From Flavobacteriaceae bacterium (GTDB lineage: Bacteria; Bacteroidota; Bacteroidia; Flavobacteriales; Flavobacteriaceae): a stretch of 10,234 nucleotides of DNA. The position numbers were made by a program, and so were the translations under genes. The stretch is from positions 1-10,234 of the forward strand of contig JAESTG010000397.1 in NCBI GenBank assembly GCA_016763715.1, in the 5' to 3' direction. The notes below the pieces were generated by a model, which saw only the letters and a program-made list of their open reading frames with translations, made no database searches and was not told the origin of the DNA. Of the stretch, positions 1 to 6,736 are shown piece by piece; within the stretch, counting starts at the first letter, position 1, and each line of letters starts with the position of its first letter.

Positions 1-17
1 CATTACATCATTTATTT

Positions 18-695
18 TTAGTGTGGCAGCGCACTAATAACCTCCCAACGGATTGTATCCACATCCTTAAAATTGGCAATATCTAATCTAAAAGGTGTCG
101 TAGTTCTGGGTTTATAAACCTCATAAAGAGTGTATTCCTTCGAACCTAGAACAGACATAGTTCTTGAATAATACGTAACACGAACAGTGACATCTTTATA
201 ATCTGCCATAGTAGCAGTATTCGATATTGATCCTCTTATCTTAATTTTAGTCCCCCAAAAACTTTCGTTATACTTCCCTTTTGCACTTAAAAAACGAATC
301 GGGTCTGCATTTTCTATCTCTTCAATTGACATTCTCTTCTCTGCATATGATGCAGGGCTTAAATCACTACTATTGTATGTAACCAAAGTGATAACCACAA
401 AGGCAATAACGAAAGCTCCAATAATTAATACTAATGGCACCAAATTTTTGACAATCTTTTTAGAAGCCTTTTTCTTTTTAGATTCTGAAGAAACAATACT
501 TGTTTTGTTTTTTATTGGCGGAGGCATACTATGCTCAAATAATTCAAGTAACTCTTTAATTTTTTCTGCTACTATCCAATCAGGAATCCCTTCGTACCAT
601 ACTAGGGTTTTTCGAGTAATATTTTTCGTGTTCAATTCTGAAATATCAAATGGCCCATATTGTTCTGTTCCATTTTGTAGATAGTATTTCTTCAT
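18..695 (-). CDS. GYF_2 (DUF4339) domain single-pass membrane protein
   Basis: This 225-residue protein has an N-terminal GYF_2-like domain at about residues 3-54, shown by the pattern YYLQNG-x3-YGPF, then TLVWYEG and PDW. A lysine-rich stretch at 72-80 precedes one hydrophobic segment at about 85-107. By the positive-inside rule the GYF domain should be cytoplasmic and the last ~118 residues extracytoplasmic. That part contains a beta-rich segment (GSISNT, then YKDVTVRVTYYS) that resembles FxLYD-type domains by eye. GYF_2 domains are presumed to bind proteins or proline-rich peptides; the partner here is unknown. I chose the ATG at 695 because the product then starts MKKYYLQNG, as GYF_2 proteins commonly do. 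An in-frame ATG at 740 would add 15 residues of no recognisable character. The gene is divergent from ppc. The fold assignment of the N-terminus is fairly sure; the function is not known. Confidence 0.8.
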   Translation of the reverse strand: MKKYYLQNGTEQYGPFDISELNTKNITRKTLVWYEGIPDWIVAEKIKELLELFEHSMPPPIKNKTSIVSSESKKKKASKKIVKNLVPLVLIIGAFVIAFVVITLVTYNSSDLSPASYAEKRMSIEEIENADPIRFLSAKGKYNESFWGTKIKIRGSISNTATMADYKDVTVRVTYYSRTMSVLGSKEYTLYEVYKPRTTTPFRLDIANFKDVDTIRWEVISALPH

Positions 696-805
696 AATTT
701 GTGTTTTATCTGATTCATATTCAAAATAGAGATAGGCCATACAACTTCAATGAAAACATCATCCAAACTATAATAGGAATTATCTAATCTTAAAAAATGA
801 AATAC

Positions 806-822
806 TAGAAACTAAGTTTCTA
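806..822. repeat. 17-base palindrome (8-base arms, 1-base centre)
   Basis: TAGAAACT at 806-813 and AGTTTCTA at 815-822 are exact reverse complements around a single A at 814. It lies about 110 bases upstream of the GYF_2 start and about 190 bases upstream of ppc. The size and symmetry suit a dimeric DNA-binding protein. It is not followed by a T-run on either strand, so it does not look like an intrinsic terminator. Calling it an operator is inference; AT-rich DNA also yields such palindromes by chance. Confidence 0.45.
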
Positions 823-966
823 TTGGGGAGAAAAATAAATATAGCGAATCCTTGATGGCTGAGTTACGGTTTTCCTCAAACTCCACTAAAAATCCTAGCC
901 AATTAGACCTAATAAGGATTGTATTGCGAAATCGTTTTCTCACATAAACCCCTATAAACACACACT

Positions 967-997
967 TTGCATTTATTTTTCTCTATCTTTATCTTTC
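967..997 (+). promoter_or_regulatory. Weak candidate Bacteroidota-type promoter for ppc
   Basis: TTG at 967-969 (within CTTTGC) and TATCTTTC at 990-997 are separated by 20 bases. They approximate the Bacteroidota sigma-ABfr consensus of a TTTG-like -33 and a TAnnTTTG -7 element. The -7 match fails at the last base. An overlapping TATCTTTA at 984-991 has a poorer spacing of 14 bases. The implied leader to the ATG at 1011 is very short. Only transcript mapping could settle it. Confidence 0.25.
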
Positions 998-1010
998 TAA
1001 CAAAAGATCC

Positions 1011-3578
1011 ATGACACATACCAAACTCGAACGATTTCAACAGCATGTGCTGTCCAAATATCAGATTTATAACAGCATTTTTATGACGTTGCCTTTCGAT
1101 GCGATTTCACATACAGGGGTGTTGTTGCCCTTGTTTCAAGAGGTGTGTGAGAAAGGGTTCAAAAATGGACAAAATCCGACGGAGATCGTGGAGGCTTTTT
1201 TTTCCCAATATCAGGAACATCGTAATCCCGAGGAACGCACACAATTACTATTTCGGTTTATACAGTATATTGAGCGACAAGTAGTGTTATTTGATGCAGT
1301 GGAAGAGGCCACATTCCCTATCATTAACAATATGGATGGGCGTGGAACGCTTCGAAATGTGAAGGAAGAAGCTCAGGATAAAAATAAATTAGAAGAGTTA
1401 AAACAGTATTTGAAACGGTTTAAAATTCGTACCGTTTTAACTGCACATCCCACCCAATTCTATCCTGGACCAGTGCTCGGGATTATTACCGATTTGGCGC
1501 ATGCCATTGAGCAAAATGACTTGGATAACATCAAATCTCTATTAGCTCAACTAGGGAAAACTCCGTTCTTTAAAAAACAGAAGCCTACACCCTATGACGA
1601 GGCAGTGAGTTTAATTTGGTACTTGGAGCACGTATTTTACCACAGTGTGGGCACTATTTATAATTATATTCAGAATAACATATTTGAAGGGGAGCCTTTG
1701 GAAAATCAAGTAATCAATCTTGGGTTTTGGCCAGGCGGGGATCGAGATGGAAACCCTTTTGTGACTACTGAAATTACCCTACAGGTTGCGGATCGTTTGC
1801 GACATACTATTCTGAAAAACTACCATAAAGATCTTCGGAATTTACGTCGTCGCATCACTTTCAAAGGTGCTGAACCACTAGTGATGGCCTTAGAAGCAGA
1901 TGTCTATAAACATTTAACCCTCCCAACGAAACAAGCAACCCTCACTCCCGAAGGAATCCTACAACAACTCCATAAAATAAAAGACATACTTGTTACAGAA
2001 CACCAATCATTGTTTGTTGATTTGGTTTCCGACTTGATGCATAAAGTCCAACTATTTGGTTTGCACTTTGCTACCTTAGATATTCGACAAGATTCGCGAG
2101 TGCATACTACGGTGGTGACCCATATTTCAGAAAGTATCCCTAGCTTATTCAATAAGCCTTATGCAAATTATTCCGAAGAAGAAAAAATTGCAGCCTTGAG
2201 TACGCTAACAGGAGGTATTGATCCAAAGATTCTATCCGAAGAAATCGCCCAAAAAACCATTGCGTCTATTTATGCGATGAAGGAAATTCAAAAAACAAAT
2301 GGAGAGCAGGGATGCAATCGATATATTATAAGTAACAACGGGAGTGTAGTTAACGTTTTAGAGGTTTTTGCAATGATACGCCTGTGTGACTGGAAAGAAC
2401 CTACGGTAGATGTGGTTCCTTTGTTTGAAACAGTGGAAGATCTTTTAGTGGCAGACCAAGTGATGAAAACGCTTTACACCAATCCAGAATACGTAGCCCA
2501 TTTAAAACGACGTGGGCAACGACAATCCATTATGCTAGGGTTTAGTGATGGAACTAAGGACGGGGGATATTTGATGGCCAATTGGAGCATCTTTACCGCC
2601 AAAGAACGCCTCACGGAAGTTTCAAGAGAATACGGAATTACCGCTGTATTCTTTGATGGTAGGGGCGGACCTCCAGCACGTGGAGGAGGAAAAACACATC
2701 AATTTTATGCTTCTATGGGAAATACTGTAGAACATGAAGAAGTACAACTTACAGTGCAAGGACAGACCATTAGTTCTAACTTCGGAACCAAGGATTCTTG
2801 TCAATATAATATGGAGCAATTGCTTAGTTCGGGGATTGCCAACGAAGTATTTAGCGATGAGGCCAACACCCTTTCCGAAGCTGACAGAGACACCATGAAT
2901 CGATTGGCAGAATTAAGTTATAAAGCCTACAAAGATTTTAAAGGTCATCCAAAGTTCTTGCCTTATTTAGAGCAAATGAGTACCTTAAAATACTACGCCA
3001 AGGCCAATATTGGAAGTAGGCCATCCAAACGTGGAAAGGGTTCACAATTGGTTTTCAGTGAGCTGCGCGCTATTCCTTTTGTGGGAAGTTGGAGTCAATT
3101 AAAACAAAACGTGCCTGGCTTTTATGGAGTTGGGGTAGCATTATCTTCTTTTCTGAATAATAATGAATTCGACAAGGTACAGTCGCTCTATGACAACTCG
3201 GCTTTCTTCCGAGCTTTATTGGAAAATAGTATGATGAGTTTGACCAAATCTTTCTTTCCTTTAACAACTTATATGCAGGACGACCCTGAATTTGGTAATT
3301 TTTGGATCCTAATTCATGAAGAATACAAACGAAGTAAAGCCATGCTTTTAAAAGTAACTGGCTATTCTGAATTAATGGAAGACTCCAAGGCCATGCGTGA
3401 ATCTATCGCCGTACGAGAAAAGATAGTATTACCATTGCTCACTATACAGCAGTTTGCGTTACGTGAAATTAAGAAACTAAAACAAGAAAACGGCAATGCT
3501 GAACGTCTGGAAGTACTTGAAAAAATGGTGACTCGTTCGTTATTTGGAAACATTAATGCAGGTAGGAATAGTGCTTAG
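1011..3578 (+). CDS. ppc: Phosphoenolpyruvate carboxylase
   Basis: This cytoplasmic enzyme carboxylates phosphoenolpyruvate with bicarbonate to oxaloacetate and phosphate, the anaplerotic feed into the TCA cycle and aspartate family. The 855-residue protein is full length (E. coli PEPC is 883). By eye alignment, TAHPT at 144-148 carries the catalytic His146 (E. coli His138). GFWPGGDRDGNP lies at 238-249, metal-site candidates are Glu473 and Asp513, and the glycine-rich loop FDGRGGPPARGGGKTH is at 548-563. Within that loop Arg551 and Arg557 match E. coli Arg581 and Arg587, but Asp549 replaces E. coli His579. I believe this substitution is usual in Bacteroidota enzymes. Lys746, Arg802 and Asn853 fall where E. 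coli has its aspartate/malate inhibitor site (Lys773, Arg832, Asn881), so feedback inhibition is plausible. The start at ATG 1011 gives the expected N-terminus leading into KLERF and SKYQIYNSIFMTLPFD. It is monocistronic by position and convergent with the receptor gene. Confidence 0.97.
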   Translation: MTHTKLERFQQHVLSKYQIYNSIFMTLPFDAISHTGVLLPLFQEVCEKGFKNGQNPTEIVEAFFSQYQEHRNPEERTQLLFRFIQYIERQVVLFDAVEEATFPIINNMDGRGTLRNVKEEAQDKNKLEELKQYLKRFKIRTVLTAHPTQFYPGPVLGIITDLAHAIEQNDLDNIKSLLAQLGKTPFFKKQKPTPYDEAVSLIWYLEHVFYHSVGTIYNYIQNNIFEGEPLENQVINLGFWPGGDRDGNPFVTTEITLQVADRLRHTILKNYHKDLRNLRRRITFKGAEPLVMALEADVYKHLTLPTKQATLTPEGILQQLHKIKDILVTEHQSLFVDLVSDLMHKVQLFGLHFATLDIRQDSRVHTTVVTHISESIPSLFNKPYANYSEEEKIAALSTLTGGIDPKILSEEIAQKTIASIYAMKEIQKTNGEQGCNRYIISNNGSVVNVLEVFAMIRLCDWKEPTVDVVPLFETVEDLLVADQVMKTLYTNPEYVAHLKRRGQRQSIMLGFSDGTKDGGYLMANWSIFTAKERLTEVSREYGITAVFFDGRGGPPARGGGKTHQFYASMGNTVEHEEVQLTVQGQTISSNFGTKDSCQYNMEQLLSSGIANEVFSDEANTLSEADRDTMNRLAELSYKAYKDFKGHPKFLPYLEQMSTLKYYAKANIGSRPSKRGKGSQLVFSELRAIPFVGSWSQLKQNVPGFYGVGVALSSFLNNNEFDKVQSLYDNSAFFRALLENSMMSLTKSFFPLTTYMQDDPEFGNFWILIHEEYKRSKAMLLKVTGYSELMEDSKAMRESIAVREKIVLPLLTIQQFALREIKKLKQENGNAERLEVLEKMVTRSLFGNINAGRNSA

Positions 3579-3599
3579 TGGCATTTTGAAAGTCGAAAT

Positions 3600-6014
3600 C
3601 TAAAATTTATAGGAAGCCGAAATAATTAAATTGCGTCCTGCACCAGCAATTCCACTGGAGTATTGACGATACCGTTGGTTCGTGATATTTTCAAGGCTAG
3701 CCGTTAATTGTAAATCGTTCGTTATTTGGTACTGACTCACAATATTCAACGTATACCACGATGGTGAAAAGGGATCTCCATTGGCGTCAGTAGCATATAG
3801 AAATGCATTGTTTTGTTGGCTAGGTGCCAAATCCTCAAAATCAAATTGACCATTGAAATCTATAAAAGCATCCAACTTCCACTTTTCTTTTTTGAAAATT
3901 AAGTGGGTATTTCCAAATTGAGGTGCCGCATGTCTAATAGGCACTTCGCTACCATCTTCTTCTACTGTAAAGCCATCGGTGATATTGTAACGAGCTAATA
4001 ATTGCAATGATTCACAAAAATTTACCTCCATTCCTACTTCAAAACCATAAACTTCGGCTCGACCCGCATTTTGAATGGCTTGGACATTACTTTCATCCCC
4101 TTGATATAATATAGTAGTTTCACCATCTAAATTAAAGTCTCTACGCACCAATGCGTCCTTTAATACGGTATAATAGGCTGCCAAATCTAACTTAACTACA
4201 TTTTCGAAATTTAAAGTGGTTCCTATTTCTCCGTTGTAGGCATATTCAGCTTCTACGTCTGGATTAGGAACTACTACGCTGCCAGGCTCACTGTCAAATA
4301 TTTTCCCGACATCATCTACATTGGGTGCTCTAAAAGCAGTTCCGAAGTTCAAACGCCACCCTAGAATTTTATTCGGTTGCCAAGTGATTCCAGCACTTCC
4401 AGTCAAGGCTCCAGTGTTTACGTTTGCTTCAGAAAAAGGAAGGTCAAAATATTGATTGTTTTCAGTAAAATCGGCATCTAATAAAATATGACTATAACGT
4501 AAACCACCTTGAAGAGAAACCGTTTCTGAAAATTTAGACTGTACGCTAGCGTACAACGCCATGGACTGCCAAATGGAACCATCTGGATAACGAGAAGCAT
4601 TTGGAGTAGAGACTCCATTAGTGACATCGGTTTGCTTTCCTTTGCTTCCAACTTTGTTATATACATATTCGGCTCCATAAAACAAATTGTATTCTCCAAT
4701 CTTCTTTGTGAGATCTAATCCTCCAGTATAAGCATTAACCACTTCATCCGTTTCAAATAAAATGGTGTCGCCAAAATCTCTATGGTTTCGACTTTCTTTA
4801 AATCGTTGGTAACTCAAAGTAAATTTACTATCATCAAAAAGCGCCACCCCATCTTGTTGATGCGATATTTGCAAATTTCCGCTTATCCATTCTTGTGGGC
4901 CATAATACCATTCAGCAGAACGTAATTGTCCATTACGTTTTCTAATCAATCTATCATAGCGTGGGTAATCGCTTGTAGTTGTGTAAAACATCCCCAAATT
5001 AAAATCCCATTCTTTCGAAGATGAATAGCGTACCTTTTGCATGAAATTAATCTGGTCATAGCCTGTAAATCGTTGCACGCGTGGGTCATCATTTTCAACT
5101 ACCGTATCTATGCCATTAATGGTTTCTACGTATTCATTCCTAAGATAATCATCTGGACCATTGCTTCCCATTCTAAGATCATCAAAGTCGGTATAGGTTA
5201 CACTGGTTAAAAATGCCCATTCTTTCATTCCGAAATTTAAATCGAAATGACCTGTTTTTTCATTGCTTGCTGTAGAATACCTTCCCACTACACCTCCCGA
5301 AATATCCAGACCATCCTTGAAAGAATAACGAGGTTTTTGGGTGTAAAAATTCATCACTCCTCCAACGGCATCACTTCCATAAACAACAGATCCAGGGCCT
5401 AAAATAACCTCGGTATGCTCTACAGCAAATGGGTCGATAGAAATCACATTTTGTACGTTTCCGCCACGAAAAATCGCTGTATTGAAACGTATTCCATCCA
5501 CAGTAATCAAAAGGCGATTAGTAGAAAACCCCCTAATAAGTGGACTTCCACCACCTAATTGGCTTTTTTGCACATATACCTGCCCACTGCTCTCCAAAAG
5601 ATCTGCAGCCGTCTGCGGATTTCTGAAGCGTATATCTTCACTGGTTACACTAACGATTTGCTGTGGAATATCTCTTTTACGTTGTCCAAACTTAGCCACG
5701 GAAAGTATAATTTCGTCTAACTGACTTGACTGAAATTTAAGTAACACTTTGTTCCCTGCAGCAATAATTTTGGCCTTAGTAAGGATCAAAACATCATGGG
5801 AGATATGTTGAAAATTTATCTTTTCGTCATCCAAGAAATTCGAAATATCCACATAGCCATCAAAATCAGTAATTCCTGTTTTTGTTTTTTCTGAATTGAA
5901 AACCGCAACCGCAGAAATTGGTTCTTGATTTTCTTGGTCAAGAACCTGAATTTTTTGGGCAAAAGTATATATGGAAAATCCTATGAAACATAGGAAAAAT
6001 AGTAGGGTTCGCAT
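3600..6014 (-). CDS. TonB-dependent outer-membrane receptor
   Basis: This 804-residue outer-membrane transporter uses TonB-ExbBD energy to import a scarce ligand. A signal peptide (residues 1-20, ending YTFAQ) is followed by a carboxypeptidase-regulatory-like domain at about 21-95, a likely TonB box near DEIILSV (100-106), a plug at about 113-228 (DLLESSGQVYV, LIRGFSTNRLLITVDGIR, GPGSVVYGSDAVGGVMNF) and a beta-barrel to the terminal phenylalanine of SASYKF. The plug and the FRAP (561-564) and NPDV (584-587) elements resemble the haemoglobin/heme receptor branch. However, there is no histidine between them, where heme receptors such as HemR and HmuR carry a key one. The substrate therefore stays open. 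No SusD-like lipoprotein lies next to it, which argues against a glycan SusCD pair. It is the last gene of the porZ-recO cluster, starting one base after the recO stop. No iron-responsive site is visible immediately upstream. Confidence 0.93.
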   Translation of the reverse strand: MRTLLFFLCFIGFSIYTFAQKIQVLDQENQEPISAVAVFNSEKTKTGITDFDGYVDISNFLDDEKINFQHISHDVLILTKAKIIAAGNKVLLKFQSSQLDEIILSVAKFGQRKRDIPQQIVSVTSEDIRFRNPQTAADLLESSGQVYVQKSQLGGGSPLIRGFSTNRLLITVDGIRFNTAIFRGGNVQNVISIDPFAVEHTEVILGPGSVVYGSDAVGGVMNFYTQKPRYSFKDGLDISGGVVGRYSTASNEKTGHFDLNFGMKEWAFLTSVTYTDFDDLRMGSNGPDDYLRNEYVETINGIDTVVENDDPRVQRFTGYDQINFMQKVRYSSSKEWDFNLGMFYTTTSDYPRYDRLIRKRNGQLRSAEWYYGPQEWISGNLQISHQQDGVALFDDSKFTLSYQRFKESRNHRDFGDTILFETDEVVNAYTGGLDLTKKIGEYNLFYGAEYVYNKVGSKGKQTDVTNGVSTPNASRYPDGSIWQSMALYASVQSKFSETVSLQGGLRYSHILLDADFTENNQYFDLPFSEANVNTGALTGSAGITWQPNKILGWRLNFGTAFRAPNVDDVGKIFDSEPGSVVVPNPDVEAEYAYNGEIGTTLNFENVVKLDLAAYYTVLKDALVRRDFNLDGETTILYQGDESNVQAIQNAGRAEVYGFEVGMEVNFCESLQLLARYNITDGFTVEEDGSEVPIRHAAPQFGNTHLIFKKEKWKLDAFIDFNGQFDFEDLAPSQQNNAFLYATDANGDPFSPSWYTLNIVSQYQITNDLQLTASLENITNQRYRQYSSGIAGAGRNLIISASYKF

Positions 6015-6015
6015 G

Positions 6016-6735
6016 TTAATTAAAAAGTTGGTTTAACACCAATAATGACTTGGGTTTTTTATAGCCCTGCAAATGTAACTGATAATATAACAATAGCAAA
6101 TTAAGAGCTCCAAATCGTTGGTTTTTGGTGGTTTTTTTCTGAATTAAAGCATCAAAATTTATGCCGAAAAACCCTTTGATTGTTTCTACGACCTCACCCT
6201 CTTGACAATAGCCTCCAATTAATCGATTTTGAAAATTCCCTTCCATAAGATTGAAATAGGGAAGTTCACTATTTGAAGTATCTGGATAAAAACCTAAATA
6301 GGTGGTTAATTTCAGTAAAAAAAGCAAATGAAAATTGGCCACAGCATCATGTAAATCGAGCCACTGCAAAGCGCTAGTAATGTATTCAAACAAATCGGGA
6401 TTGGATTCTTCCTCTTTAATGGAGTTTTTAAGCATCTCAGCTAAAAACATCACGATGGAGGATTTTACTACTTCAGTATGTAAACTCTGATAGGCTTGTA
6501 AAACTTTAGCTTCAGAAATACGCTCCAAAGTTCCTTTATCCTTATGAAGCGCCTCCAATTGCAGCAATGTAAGTGGTTGAAATAAGGAAGTGCGCAATTT
6601 ACCTTTTCTCGATTTCAAGATTCCTCTAAGTAAATAGGTTTTAAGCCCGTAATCTTCCGTAAAACAAGTGACAATTAAATCGGCTTCGGCATATTTTAAG
6701 GCAGAAAAAACAAGTGCGCGAGTAGAGACTTGCAT
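6016..6735 (-). CDS. recO: DNA repair and recombination protein RecO
   Basis: RecO acts with RecR (and RecF) to displace SSB and load RecA on single-stranded gaps; it also anneals complementary strands. The 239-residue product has the usual N-terminal OB-fold region (about 1-80: MQVSTRALVFS, LKYAEADLIVTCF, GLKTYLLRG) and a helical C-terminal domain with the YLGFYPD and YFNLMEGNF signature at about 144-168. It ends KSLLVLNQLF, a pattern I associate with Bacteroidota RecO. Unlike many bacterial RecO proteins it has no CxxC zinc-binding pairs, only isolated cysteines. I chose the ATG at 6735 because the frame upstream opens only with a TTG at 6747, and the protein then begins with the standard MQV. 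The start lies one base after the porZ stop (TAAGATG), and its own stop is one base before the receptor ATG (TAACATG). Co-transcription and coupled translation are likely. Confidence 0.94.
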   Translation of the reverse strand: MQVSTRALVFSALKYAEADLIVTCFTEDYGLKTYLLRGILKSRKGKLRTSLFQPLTLLQLEALHKDKGTLERISEAKVLQAYQSLHTEVVKSSIVMFLAEMLKNSIKEEESNPDLFEYITSALQWLDLHDAVANFHLLFLLKLTTYLGFYPDTSNSELPYFNLMEGNFQNRLIGGYCQEGEVVETIKGFFGINFDALIQKKTTKNQRFGALNLLLLYYQLHLQGYKKPKSLLVLNQLFN

Positions 6736-6736
6736 C

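Larger units (their letters stand above)
696..1010. other. Divergent intergenic region between the GYF_2 gene and ppc
   Basis: This 315-base AT-rich stretch separates two divergently transcribed genes, so it should hold promoters for both. It contains a 17-base palindrome at 806-822 and a weak ppc promoter candidate at 967-997. For the minus-strand gene, the sequence TATAGTTTG (reverse complement of 763-771, approximately) is close to the Bacteroidota -7 element but has one extra base. A small inverted repeat (AATCCT at 891-896, AGGATT at 915-920, 18-base loop) has no T-tract. The only open frame on the plus strand starts at 855 and gives 30 codons, with no family resemblance. I see no tRNA, riboswitch or mobile-element remnant here. 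Confidence 0.6.

Noticed and set aside
20..35. Inverted repeat AGTGTG-gcag-CGCACT at the 3' end of the GYF_2 gene
   Set aside because: In the direction of transcription it is followed by As, not Ts, and it overlaps the coding end, so it is not an intrinsic terminator.
373..684. 103-codon plus-strand open frame inside the GYF_2 gene
   Set aside because: It is the antisense shadow of a gene with a clear domain and membrane segment; its own translation shows no family features.
891..920. AATCCT/AGGATT inverted repeat in the ppc upstream region as a hairpin regulator
   Set aside because: Six-base arms around an 18-base AT-rich loop, with no T-tract and no conserved riboswitch features, are not distinguishable from chance.
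855..947. 30-codon ATG-to-TAA frame on the plus strand between the GYF_2 gene and ppc
   Set aside because: It has no recognisable motif, hydrophobic segment or supporting start context; this length is expected by chance in a 315-base intergenic region.
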